Source: Planoprotostelium fungivorum
Taxonomy: Eukaryota; Evosea; Variosea; Cavosteliida; Cavosteliaceae
Assembly (NCBI GenBank): GCA_003024175.1
Contig: MDYQ01000028.1
Location: 62,001 to 126,000 of the forward strand
Reading direction: 5' to 3'
DNA: 64,000 nt
In this document: piece after piece, positions 47,421 to 58,484 of the stretch
Layout of the letters: each line of letters starts with the position of its first letter
Position numbering within the stretch: position 1 is the first letter of the stretch
The notes under the pieces: generated by a model
What the model was told of the DNA's origin: nothing
Database searches by the model: none
What the model saw: the letters and a program-made list of their open reading frames with translations, nothing else
Position numbers and translations under genes: made by a program

Positions 47421-48394
47421 ATGACACAGAATCCATCTCAATCTGGATCAGTAGACTGGAACGAAAGGGCATCGGCTTACTTTGATATGACCGGTCAGGC
47501 CACTCGAATCATCGGAGAGATCGCCGTTGCACCGCTAAAGGTCACTCAGACCGTTCTCGTTTCGACATTCATTCACCTCAAACAGTTCACATCCGACTCC
47601 ATCGTGCATGATAATGCAGCCGGTCCCGCCGTAGAGGTCCAAGCGTTGAAATCCATCGGAGGAAAAGACTTGACCATCGAAGTGACCGATTTCTCTGCCG
47701 ACATGATCAACCTCGCTCAGTGGCGCATCACCGAAAATGCATGGAATAACGTGAACGCCAGAATCATGGATGCTCAGGTGAAACACAACGATGCCGACGA
47801 GCCTCACGTTGACCTTCCCCTTCAGTCTCTCAGTTATCCTGACGATCACTTCTCACACTCCATCACTAACTTTGGCATCGTCCCACCCGATTCTGCCGCC
47901 GTCGCGAGAGAGCTGTATCGCACCTTACGCCCTGGTGGTGTTGCAGTGGCGACAACCTGGAAGCACAGTCAGCCCATGGAGATCGCCGTCAAGGTGGATA
48001 GACAACTCTGCCTCTAAAGATGGTGATGGTCATGATGATGACGCTGTGTCAGGCGGCCACGATCGCCACGGGTAGAACGGAGAATTGGAGGAGAAAGATG
48101 TTGAAGGGCCCATGAGAGGAGGCGGGATACCTGGAGTCCCAATTGAGAGCCGTTGGATTTGGAACAGTGGAGGTGAAGGTGATCCAGGGGTACGCCGTGT
48201 ACGGTAGAAAATTCGGGGAAGATTACAATCCGGTGTACAACTTTCTGGCTCGATTGATGGGGGATTTGGGTTTAAATGAGGAGGAGAAGAAAGTTTACCT
48301 GGATATCGTCAAAGAGGAAGTGTACAAGACAAATACGGAAAATGGCGCGAAAATGAACGACATAATTGCGTGGGTAGCTTACGCCACGAAGTAA
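47421..48394 (+). CDS. Class I SAM-dependent methyltransferase
   Basis: ATG at 47421 (MTQNPSQSGSVDWNERASAY). Rossmann-type blocks: NAAGPAVEVQAL (a loose motif I), TIEVTDFSADMINLAQ (motif after beta 2), ARIMDAQSLSYPDDHFSHSITNFGI (motif II, joined across an intron at 47,778-47,825) and ELYRTLRPGGVAVATTW (post-II LRPGG). The C-terminal exon ends IIAWVAYATK at 48394. Resembles UbiE/Coq5-like small-molecule methyltransferases; glycines of motif I are poor (no GxGxG), so substrate and activity are uncertain. Downstream lies a decayed duplicate of its middle exon. Confidence 0.75.
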
Positions 48395-48445
48395 AACGAA
48401 CGAGAGATAGCATACTAGTTTTCTCACGTTTTAACATTCTGTGAC

Positions 48446-48565
48446 GTGAGACACAACGACACCGATGAGCCTCACATTGACCTTCACCTTCAGTCTCTCA
48501 GCTATCTCGAGGATCACTTCTCACTCCGCACCAGCTTTGGCATCATGTTCCCACCTGGAGTCGAA
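48446..48565 (+). pseudogene. Duplicated fragment of the methyltransferase gene
   Basis: About 120 bp closely resembling 47,778-47,897, including the intron (GTGAGACACAACGAC ... CTTCAG) and the start of the next exon (SLSYPDDHFS-like). Point differences plus small changes break the frame after a few codons. A segmental copy of genomic DNA, since the intron is retained. Confidence 0.8.
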
Positions 48566-48786
48566 TCTACATACTTGTACTTCCTTACATGAAGTCCTCA
48601 TATGCATGTGCACATCTAATACAATAGTGTTGTGCAGTTGGTTTGCTATTATACATTTTTAAACACCACTTTGTGTTTATCACACAGATATGGACTTTGC
48701 GGTTCCCAACTGCACTGCATCAGTTTCCCTTACGTTCCAGCTTTCCAATATTCAACATTCCAGCTTTCCAACATTCCAACATCTTG
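48566..48786. other. Intergenic with a short direct repeat
   Basis: Contains two copies of ATTCCAGCTTTCCAA-like sequence and further TTCCAACATT words at about 48,735-48,785. No gene seen. Confidence 0.5.
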
Positions 48787-50960
48787 TCACGAGTCTTTAT
48801 TGTGATACGGCAACAATGTCGTCTTCGATGCAAAAGCTGAAGTTCTCATGACTGCAGTGAAGAGACCCCACAAGAGGAAAACTCCTCCCACCATCAAGTA
48901 GATTCCAAAGTCACTGATCTCCTCTCCCGCTCCATCTACACCGGCCTTGACTTCACCGTCTACAACGCGCCGAGGTGGTTGACGGTTGTATAACTTGGAC
49001 TTGGACTCGGAAAAGTCGTAGAAATCTCGTATTGTACGGGGAGACTGATATATGTGAGGAGGAAATTGGGTGAAAAATGTCACCTGTGGTTTCGTTTCTG
49101 GCTCGTTGCATACGAGCCACACATGAGGCAGCACGATGAGCTTGTAACCTGCCAGGTATAGCTCGAGTGCCCGTGCCGCACGGTCTCCACTGGGATCATC
49201 CCATGCGTAACTGATCACGTCAGATACGTACCGTACGTATCATCACCTCTCGTCCCACCGCGGTGAGCCCTTTCGCTTCGTGATGACAGTCGGTGTGAAT
49301 CTCTTGGAAAACTCGTGAATTACGTACGGAGCTAATGCTTCTGCCCAACGCACTGGATCGATGTCTCTCTGACTGAGAGGAAAATCGATTTCCCGCCTTT
49401 CCGACTTTCTTCTCGTTTCACCCTCGCCCTCCTATCATTCCGTTCATTTTGGCGGGAAACGTGTACAATGGTTACATACCTCCTTGTCGGTCGTGGCGAG
49501 TTGTAGTTCGGGAACGACGAGAGCGGATGTCGTGTCGCTCAATTTAGAGAGGGTCACGTTCAATGCTCGTAATGTGTCGAGAGAGCCTGAGTCCGTCAAT
49601 CTACAACGATGTAGATGGATAAAAATACCTCTTCCGAAAATCGACCCCAATTGCAGGTGAACGACCCATTCGGCCCGACAGTGGTCCGCCGCGACGTTTC
49701 TCAGAAAATTCTGCGATGTGGGGTGACCGTGTACGTAATGAAACGTAACGTGCTGACGTATGGTAGGAGAAATTCTGAGAAATGTTCCAGCAGAGGGATA
49801 TCTTCCGCTGGATTTTGGATTGTAACAGCGACAGAGACTTCACCTAAAAAAGATCAATCGACCCTTCGTGGTTGAAAAAAAAGAGTCAGGAGACGATCGA
49901 CACACTACAACGATGTAGATCGGCACTCACCCTTCCACGTTTCGACCATTTGTTGGATAGATTTGAGATCGTCTTCGGTGGCTTTCATGAAGGTGGACAC
50001 ACATAAATCTCCCTTCACCTGTCTTCTCATCAGATCATCATCGTCATCACGTCCATCATCTCGTGTCTATATCGTGATGCATTCGATGTCTCAGATGACA
50101 TCTCACCTCATCGACATCAGGCACCAACGCATGCGGTAGAACATGATTGAGTGTGTTGACTTTCGGTGTGGCCTTGGAGGTGTCGCATGCGTTACCGTAT
50201 AACGTGTCGATGACTTCAGGGAAGACATCGATGTCGTCCCAGGTAGAGGGACCATCAGCTGCAGGAGGTCAGAGATGTAGAGGTGCATTCGATGAGTCAC
50301 CGTTGGGGCTGAGGAAGACGGTGATGGAGTGGATGTCCGTCGTGCTCTTCAAGATGAAGCAGTGATGATGCCATTTGTGATGACCAACCGAGCCGATCTC
50401 GCCGTCTTTCTTCTCTCTACTGAAGATGACGATCAGTGAATGGAATTAGGAAGTGTGGTTGTTGTCGTGAATTCGATATGGATGTCGAACGTTGACTGAT
50501 TCCGAATGTGATGATTTTCGACGATTAAACCGATGTATCGTTCATCTCGAACGTGTTCATGATACATATATGATCCTCATCCTCACTCGTTCAGTTTAAA
50601 TTCATGTTCCGTGCGAATGCCCTCTTTCGTTGTTGTCTGTATGAAGATGGAAGCTCCCACGCTCGATTCTTCCGTATTCCAGGCAGAGAATGTCAGGTCT
50701 CTCGTTCCAACCAGTTTTGTTGCGTCTACGTGTTGATAGACTCCTACATCGATTCCATCTTTGACTGGAGGAATGACTATCGACCTCTTTCCCGTCCTCG
50801 CCACCAAGTTCGTCACCTCTAAAGGTGTCTGCATCGCCTTCCATACATCATCCTCTTCGAACGATGGATCGTTCAAGATGCCAATTTTATGTTGAACTGC
50901 CGTGACGAGAGATAACGTCAGACAGAGATAGAGAAACGACCATGCTGTGGATGGCAGCAT
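48787..50960 (-). CDS. LARGE-like glycosyltransferase (glycosyl-transferase 49 type) with C-terminal membrane helix
   Basis: Start ATG at 50960 with a hydrophobic N-terminus (WSFLYLCLTLSLVTAVQ). The first half (TFSAWNTEESSVGASIFIQT; GHHKWHHCFILKS) looks like a beta-sandwich, concanavalin-type domain. The second half has VAVTIQNPAEDIPLLEHF, RNVAADHCRAEWVVHLQ, ALVVPELQLA, DIDPVRWAEAL, RFTPTVITKRKGSPRWDERF and SYAWDDPSGDRAARALELYLAGYKLIVLPHVWLV, the block order of the LARGE/B4GAT1 family. The usual DxD is weak. A C-terminal helix IYLMVGGVFLLWGLFTAVM ends the protein. Probably Golgi or ER. Head-to-head with the TKL kinase, 64 bp apart. Confidence 0.62.
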
Positions 50961-51024
50961 GAAAAGGACTCGGTGGTCTACAAACTCGCCGTTGAAAAAG
51001 TAAGTTTGAGTAACGGCGGACGCG

Positions 51025-54000
51025 ATGAGCACCTCGTATGAGGAGTTCATTCTTGCCAAGCCAGAGCTGGAGCTCTTGGGTGCAAATCTTGGCAGGTGAG
51101 AACGAGAGGATGATGGGACCGAAGATGATATCGATTTCAGATTTCGATCGAGATACGTAGAGACGAACACTCTGGATGAAGGAGCGGTATTCGAATCTCA
51201 CGTAAAGTTCTTAACCAAGGTATTAAATGATGATAGTTGTATATCCGATTTACCTGCTGCAGATCGTGGAGAGACAACAGACAGAGCAAGATAGACTCGA
51301 TTTCAGAAAAGCAATGACGTTATGCATGGTCGATCTCTTGATGCGACAGGTATCATCCCCAATGCATCAATCAGCTGACATCCTCAGTTTAAAGACTGGA
51401 ATATGAATTTCGCTCGGTTCGAAGACACTCGACACGAATTTGTTCAGACCATCAAGACATTAAACAAGGCCATGCAATTCCTGCCAGACACCATCTTTTG
51501 GTCGAGAGACTCCTTCGAAGAGAAATCGAACGGCTCCGACTCTTTTTTAGACAATCCCATCACACCCAGGGGCGTTTCCATCAGACCGACATCTCCAACC
51601 GAAGATCTGACGCCGGGCGTGAGTCCAACTATCTTCGTTTAAGACGAGACTGACGTCATCATCAGACACCGCCGAGAGATGGTGATGATAAGGGGAGAAA
51701 GAGAGGTGTGTCTCTGACCCCTAATGACAAGAAGAAGAACCGATGGTTCAGCCGGAGGAAAGACTCTACACCCGAACCGAGAGAGGAGAGAAGAGAAGAA
51801 ACCATGGAGCTCGTGAGATCATCATCATCTCTCGTGTCCATCTGCATCATCCGCACGTGTTCCATCATCTCCCCGTCACATCACGTCGTCTTGACAAACT
51901 GATCGTGCCTTCATCCATCATCGATCTTACATTACATCATCACATCGCGACGATGTCTCATCTCATCCTCCACCAGAAGAACAATCGCACATCATCCGAT
52001 TCAGATTACAAGTACGGTAGATCCTCTTACGAGTCCGTTGCATTATCCGCACACGCCATACACATCCAAGTCGACGAAGAAGAAGCCATGAAAAAGTGAA
52101 GAGATCTCATCGAAATTTCACTGACACGGACGGCAGAGCATCCATCGAACACTTTGATGAAATCATTTCTCCGGACAACACTCTTTATTTTCCGCGAAAT
52201 TGCGCGACGGAGCCTACGTTCGATGTGAGGAAGCTCCACTTGGGTGAGATATCATACGTAACTCGAAATCTCGCGTGTTTATCGATGACAGCTGCATCTG
52301 AAAAGTCATTCGATGGTAACGATAAGAGGATGACGAAGGCTGCCATCGGTCGAACTGGAAGTTTAGACGAGAAGGCAGCGTTGAAAGAACAGATGAAGCT
52401 GAAGAAGAGGAAGAAGGAATTACTGCGTGGAAATTACGGTGAGATTTCCGCGAGTTTTCATAGAGTTTTCACTCAGCTCTACGCCAGAGAGGAAGGGTAA
52501 GGCGGGAAATTTTGCAGGAGAGGAAGTGGATTGGCTTTTAGAAGTGTCGACACAGAGAGAGGACGAAGACATCTACAAGGCCGCCATCACAGCCATCGCC
52601 GCTGCCGCCTGGCCGAGTACGTCTCGTTGTAGAACGAGAAATTTGACGGAAATTCGCAGACGAAGTGATTCCCGCCATGCGAGTTCGCACGCTGAACGCG
52701 GGATTACTCCCCGACCTTCTACAACTCGCCGAAAATCGACAGATCAGCGTTCACAACGAGATCCAACAGACGGACTTAGAGACGGTCAGTCTACAACCTG
52801 CCACCGGAGAAACGGAAGAACTCACTGACTCGTTGTAGATGGAATTGATCGCCGAGGGAGCTTCGGCCAAAGTGTATCGGGGTAGATGGAAGGGCAGAGA
52901 CGTTGCCATCAAGAGATTCAACACATCGAGCATCGCGTGGGATTATCATGAATTCCACAACGAGATCACGACGCTATCACTCGTGCAGGTGAGAATGAAT
53001 AGATATCGCATCATCTTATAGTGAATCACATCGATGTGTATGGATGTAGATCTATCGGATCATCATGCACATCAACATCATCCACACCACCATCACATCA
53101 CCATCACATCACCATCACATCACCATCACCACTAAATACGTTACCATCACATCTCCTCATCACATCCACAATACATCACATCATCATATCATCATCACAT
53201 CATCATCACATCATCACATCATCACATCATCACATCATCACATCATCACATCATCATCATCTCATCATCACATCATCACATCATCATCATCTCATCTCAC
53301 CCAGAACGAAAACTTGACTCGAATGTACGGCGCCTGCACCCGCGAATCCTCTCCCTTCTTAGTCTCCGAACTCATGGCCAAGGGCACCCTCTCTGAATTC
53401 CTCGTGGAATGCCGCCAGTTCATCGACTTTGAAGGGAGAGTCAGCTTCTGCCTGGAGATATCCAAGGGAATGGAGTACATTCACTCTCTCAAGCTGATCC
53501 ATCGCGATCTGAAACCACAGAACATCATGGTGATGATCGATGGGATCGATCGTGCGATGACGATGAGATCAGGTCAACAAGAATCTAAAGTGTAAGATCA
53601 TCGATTTCGGTTGCAGTAAATTCGCCGAGGAGGGGTTGAAGGGGGGGAGGGGAACACCAGGTGAGACTCGTTGTAGATGGATGATGACGTCATCTGACGT
53701 CATCAGCCTGGATGGCGCCCGAGACGTTCAAATCGGAAACCTACACGCAGATGGTCGATGTATATTCTTTTGCAATCGGTGTGTTTCAATTCCATCTACA
53801 ACGTCTCATTCAAATGAAACTGACTCGTTGTAGTGATGTGGGAGCTGTGGACTGGTGTAGAACCATTCAGAGACTTAGCTCTATTTGACATACCAGTGGC
53901 CGTCGGTAGAGGTGTCCGGCCGGAAGTCCCTTCAGATATGAACCCCCACTATCGTGACGTGATGGTGGTGCGTCGATCGATTCGATGTCTAAAGTTGACT

Positions 54001-54122
54001 GTGTTCAGAGATGCTGGGACGAAGAGCCAGAGAAGAGACCGAGCTTTTCAGAGTTGGTGCAGATGTTCACGAGAATGTCTCAGCGATTTGATGGAGATGG
54101 AAACTATGGAGAGGACACGTAG
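51025..54122 (+). CDS. TKL-type Ser/Thr protein kinase with long N-terminal region
   Basis: ATG at 51025 ([19 protein letters not shown]). Early exons are helical and resemble a BAR/F-BAR-type coiled region ([38 protein letters not shown]), followed by a Ser/Pro-rich linker. The kinase starts at the exon boundary at 52,839: [24 protein letters not shown] (glycine loop lacks the usual third Gly), [39 protein letters not shown] and a [12 protein letters not shown] block, stop at TAG 54120-54122. All catalytic residues (VAIK Lys, HRD Asp, DFG Asp) are kept. TKL kinases are expanded in amoebae. One intron (52,990-53,305) is a CAT/TCA simple-sequence tract. Confidence 0.88.
53080..53300. repeat. 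CATCAC/ATCATC microsatellite in kinase intron
   Basis: Imperfect tandem runs of CATCAC and ATCACATC units spanning most of the only long intron of the kinase. Contains reading frames of Ser/His/Ile that are artefacts of the repeat. Confidence 0.9.
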
Positions 54123-54581
54123 AAAATGGGAGATGTAAGAGGAGGCAGGGGGAACGTCCGGAGTGGCGGGTTGTAGTGGATGGAACGACTCGAAGATAGA
54201 GGAGAGACGTTGTGAATTATCCTTGTGTTTCTTCTCTTCAATGTTTTCTTGTCATCAAGTATGTGACAGACGCACGATCGTGGATCGGATTGTGATGGTG
54301 GAAAACACGAAACGTAGAGTCTCAGACATGAATGAGAATAGAACGTGCTTCTGTTCTATCTCTTGTGATTCAATGTATGAAGGATGAGACAACTGTAACG
54401 CCTCTGGCGATTCAATGAAGATAACGATTTTGCAAGGAAATTTCGTTCAATGTCCAAATCTCGTGTCAAACATCAAACCAACAGCATCATCTGCAGACGT
54501 CACAGCACAACCTCTTCGATTGAATACGATACGGTATGAACATTGCAATCGCATTGTGTTGACCAGCGTTCAGACGTGAAC
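54123..54581. other. Intergenic
   Basis: About 460 bp between the kinase and the metacaspase, both on the plus strand. One GTTGTAG at 54,170. No gene, tRNA or repeat recognised. Confidence 0.5.
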
Positions 54582-56511
54582 ATGTATGGATCTAGCGTTC
54601 CACCATCATTTGCCCCACCTCCAGCTATAGACGTGCAGTCGAACGGCTACGGAGGTTTCGGGAACCCTTCGGGCTACCCTCCTGACCCTTACACTCAGCA
54701 GCCAGGTAAGAGTCACACCCTGATACACCCTCATGCGAAGTGTCACACCTTCTATTCTGTGTAATTACATTTCAATATGTTCGAAACTTGGATGGTTGAT
54801 TCAGGACATTCGAATGCACGACCAACATGATTGTAGGTATGGGACAGAACTTCCAGCCGCCTGCACCTTACTCGCAACAAGTGAGTACCTCTTCTCTACC
54901 TCCATCTCACCTTTAACAGTTTGCACCTCCCACAAATTATCCACCCCAAGGCTATCCACCAGCGATGGACTACAACCAGCCACCTCCCCAGGCGTACCAG
55001 CCTCCACCTCCATCCAACTACAACCAGCCACCCCCTCAGGCTTACCCCCCGGCCGGAAATATGTCCGCCCCCAATTATGCTCCTCCGTCGAACTACAACC
55101 AGCCACCTCCCTCGACTTACAACCAACCCCCTCCATCCAACTACAACCAGCCACCCCCTCTGGCCTACACCTCCGCTCCACAGAGCAATCACGGAAGTTA
55201 CGCGACGGTGATTCATCTACAACGTTGTAGATGCATGCTAAACTCATCAGGCCCATCGATTCGGGGACCTAACAACAGGGAGAAGGAAAGCCTTACTGAT
55301 CGGTATCAACTACAAAGGCTCCACGGCAGAGCTAAGAGGATGCATCAACGATGTCATGAGACTCAAGCAGTTTCTATTATCGAAGGGTGAGGCAGAATTG
55401 GGACGGCGGGAAATGAAATTGGGACAGGTTTCCTGGATACACCACAGACCATGGTCGTGCTGACGGACGATCAACACGATCGAACGAGAAGTCCCACCCG
55501 TGCCAACATGATCGCAGGTGGTTTTCCCGCCAAAATTTCCCGCCAAAATTCTCACGGTGTACAGCGATGAAGTGGTTGGTCACCGGGGCCATGCCGGGTG
55601 ATTCTCTGTTCTTCCATTATTCCGGCCACGGCTCTCAAGTCAAGGACACAAGTGAGGCGTAATTACGTGCGTACGCACGAGACTTACGTTTGTAGATGGA
55701 GACGAAGATGATGGATATGACGAGACGATTTTACCCGTGGATTTCAATACGGCAGGGCAGATTGTAGACGACGTGAATAGTTTATTTCAAACTACAACGA
55801 GCCACCTTCGAATCACCTCTCACATTTTATCAGGAGATGCACGATATCATGGTTAAGACCGTGCCGGCTGGTTGTAGATTGACAGCTATCTTCGATTCCT
55901 GTCACTCGGGTACGGCTCTGGACTTACCTTACATCTACGATACTAGCGGTACTATACAAGCCCCCGGCAGCGGAGGCGCGAGGGCAGGAGGAATGGGCGG
56001 CATGGGGGGGTGAGGCCGTTCCCGCCAAAATTCTCTGAATCTCAACAGCCTTTTGAACATCGGTATGAGCTTACTGGCGGGACAGCGCATCGATCCCAAT
56101 CAAGCCATGCGTGAGTCCATCTACAACCGTAACTGTACGTCCTGACACGTCATAGAGCTCATTCACGGCTTCAAGCAGGCCAAGACGGGAAGTGGCAGGC
56201 AGGGCAGAACGCCACCCGTAAAATCCGCCCCAGGGGACGTCCTCATGTTCAGTGGCTGCAGGTGAGCCGTACTGTACGTACGTAACCTGAAATATCGCAG
56301 GGACGACCAGACGTCAGTGGACGCCACCATCGGTGGCATGGCAACGGGTGCCATGTCTTATGCCTTCATGGAAGCCATTCGAAACCTGCCCGGCTGCTCT
56401 TACGCGCAGATGCTCAACTACATGAGAGACCTGATGAGAGGAAAGTTTAGACAGTTGGTGCAGTTGTCTTCGTCTCATCCGATGGACATGAGCCAGCCCT
56501 TTGCCATATAA
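54582..56511 (+). CDS. Type I metacaspase with Pro/Gln/Tyr-rich prodomain
   Basis: ATG at 54582 ([20 protein letters not shown]). The prodomain has about eight YNQPPP/YxPPP repeats, as in fungal and amoebal type I metacaspases, but no zinc finger. The p20 domain begins [25 protein letters not shown]; catalytic His lies in HYSGHGSQV (near 55,620) and catalytic Cys in [14 protein letters not shown] (near 55,900-55,925). The p10 part has [17 protein letters not shown] and [18 protein letters not shown], stop at 56509-56511. Ca2+-dependent Arg/Lys-specific protease in the family. About ten introns, several with the CTACAACG or TTCCCGCC motifs. Confidence 0.93.
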
Positions 56512-56539
56512 ATGTTTCACGGAGTCATCATTCTTTTGG

Positions 56540-57050
56540 GACGTTGTAGTTTCTTCCATAAAAGTGTGTGTTGGAACCTTAAGGGGGAGGTCGCATGAGC
56601 CATCGAAGGGGGTTCGAGTCCCCAGTATGTGGAAACTGAAGCCACCTCGCTCGGTACTGTTGAAACATCGTACCACGTGCTAAAGAAAGGTAAATACGCG
56701 TGTGTAAAAGATCTTATACGCAAGGGTTTTTCCTCTCCTCAGCAGTTGCTGACTTCTACACCATACAGACATTCATAGATACAGGATGCGCGGCCGTTAA
56801 ATTCAAGACGGTAGATTTCTTACCGACGGAACATGCGAACGAGTGCCTTCCACAGAATGACTACAGGGTGACACCTCCACCTATCCAAGGAATTCGTCTA
56901 TGGCGCCCCTGCTGTCGGCAAGGATGGGGTCACAACTGGTGGAGGTAATGGTGGTGGCGACGTCACCAAACATACCGAAACTAGAAGCTCTGCATTGAGC
57001 GTCTATGTCAGTGCGGCGGCCGTCGCATCTGCCCTCTTGATCGCGATGTG
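56540..57050 (+). CDS. Small protein with GPI-type C-terminus (5' end uncertain)
   Basis: Two exons are clear: one with YVETEATSLGTVETSYHVLKK (to about 56,688) continuing after an intron with AVADFYTIQTFIDTGCAAVKF, and a last one with EFVYGAPAVGKDGVTTGGG followed by SALSVYVSAAAVASALLIAM and TGA 57048-57050, a short hydrophobic tail as in GPI anchoring. The intron between the last two exons would be only about 22 nt. No convincing signal peptide or start was found; the only upstream ATG in frame abuts the metacaspase stop codon at 56512. Confidence 0.45.
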
Positions 57051-57141
57051 AAAAGAGGATGAATAGATATACCCAGAAAACAATCTCTTCTATACAAGTC
57101 TTTATACACCAGCGAGGGCTGTGTTCGATATCCTTCGTCCT

Positions 57142-57822
57142 CTATCGTGATTCCGTGATGCGTTTCTTCTCCATCGTGTGGTTCAGCTCGAGGTACTTTC
57201 TGTATTTCGCTGATAGCTGCCACAGACCATTTCTCCTCGTGGTCCCCTTGCCACTTTGAAAGTGCTTCTTGTTGTGTGCCATCGTATCGTGCAGTTGTCG
57301 ATGCGGACTCCTCTCGGATGCATTATCCGGATAGAGGTGCAGGTGACTCTCCAAGATGGGATAGATGTCGTCTCGTAGGCTGTACCACTCTTGTCCTTTC
57401 GTGACGTGGAGGTAGCTGAGGATGGCTAATGCCATCTCTTTTCTCCCGGGAGATCGACTGTTGGTGTCCGGGTCGGTCTTGCAGAGGAAGAATGAAATGC
57501 CCTCTCGGCACATTTCGCAGCTGTTACATCTGGCCTTCTGCACCTTCTTTACCGGTAGCGGTGTGGATGTTGTGGATCCTAAGCCTTCGACGACTATGGG
57601 ACGACACCATATAACATGAGATGGAAATGCAAGGTCGGTCTGCTGAACAGGCGAGGTGGGCTGATAGACAGGAGAGGTAACCCGTGGAGGAGAATGAGGC
57701 AGCTGTCCGATGGGAGGTAGGGTGAGCCGCAGCGTGAGGGGATCTCTGAAAGACAACAGATTCTCGGTGGCGTCAAAGAATCTGCATACCATCGTGTTGA
57801 TCGAGGGAAGAGTCAAGCTCAT
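57142..57822 (-). CDS. Winged-helix-like (forkhead-like) hypothetical protein
   Basis: Single exon, 226 residues, ATG at 57822. The N-terminal half is Pro/Ser-rich; the middle has a Cys group (ARCNSCEMCREGISFFLC). The C-terminal third, EMALAILSYLHVTKGQEWYS ... LHDTMAHNKKHFQSG ... GLWQLS, has the helix order and the closing 'N..F......G.W.L' pattern of forkhead or related winged-helix DNA-binding domains. This is a fold guess by eye; the protein may be a divergent transcription factor. Confidence 0.5.
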   Translation of the reverse strand: MSLTLPSINTMVCRFFDATENLLSFRDPLTLRLTLPPIGQLPHSPPRVTSPVYQPTSPVQQTDLAFPSHVIWCRPIVVEGLGSTTSTPLPVKKVQKARCNSCEMCREGISFFLCKTDPDTNSRSPGRKEMALAILSYLHVTKGQEWYSLRDDIYPILESHLHLYPDNASERSPHRQLHDTMAHNKKHFQSGKGTTRRNGLWQLSAKYRKYLELNHTMEKKRITESR

Positions 57823-58484
57823 GGTCGTGTTGCTGCTGCTGCTTCGCTGGTGAAATGGCTGATATCGTCAGGTCCCCTGTTTCGCAAGAACGTATCGAAC
57901 TGCCGTCACCTGGTGACCTAAGGTCATTCCCAGGCACTGTAATGCATCCCACACAGGTCATCCAACGAGTAATGAGAAGCTTTCAAACCGAGATTTCCAC
58001 TCAAATCACTATGGCGACCGGCGCTTCAATCCAATCACAGTCCGCGAGAGGGATTGGCTGACAGAATTGGGGCCAGTAAGAGCAAGATCACGCTCGTATT
58101 TTGCTCCTCCACAAATGAACCCGCGAAATATCATCTCCCTTGGTGATAAGAGAGTAAGATGGAAGTTGGAGCTGAAGGCATACGCCACGCAAAGCGAGCG
58201 CGACGTCAGGCTGAAAGGCTAGCGGAAGAGAATCATCATACAAAGGTTCGTTGCTAAGCCTCCCTGAGGGATTATCAGGAACAAAAAATACTTTACAGTT
58301 ACGTGAGGCGATGGATGGTGGGTGGCATGATATGACGGTATACTGGTCACGACCTTTATTCTTCACCAATTTAAGTCTTTCCTGCATGACTCATACTCTG
58401 AATGGATCGCAGACCAACACTTGATCTCATCCTGCACACTCTTTGTCCACCTGTCCACGTCACTCTCTTCCATTCAACTCGTCC
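57823..58484. other. Intergenic; one weak ORF
   Basis: About 660 bp between two minus-strand genes. A 99-residue minus-strand frame (58088-58387, MQERLKLVKNKGRDQYTV) has an ATG but no recognisable family and no splice context; not called as a gene. CpG-containing, no repeats. Confidence 0.4.

Noticed and set aside
53021-53595. Long Ser/His/Ile-rich open frames of up to 176 residues
   Set aside because: They are translations of the CAT/TCA simple-sequence intron of the kinase, followed by the kinase exon itself.
54801-55256. Minus-strand ORF of 151 residues with repeated [10 protein letters not shown]
   Set aside because: Antisense of the Pro/Gln/Tyr repeat of the metacaspase prodomain; no independent gene evidence.
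56585-56640. tRNA-like T arm (GGGGGTTCGAGTCCCC) near 56,605
   Set aside because: No matching acceptor, D arm or anticodon stem on either side, and the stretch reads as coding sequence (GGSSPQYVETE) of the small GPI-type gene.
57855-58387. Two small ORFs (plus 57,855-58,061; minus 58,088-58,387) as genes
   Set aside because: No family match, no splice context and lengths expected by chance in this composition.
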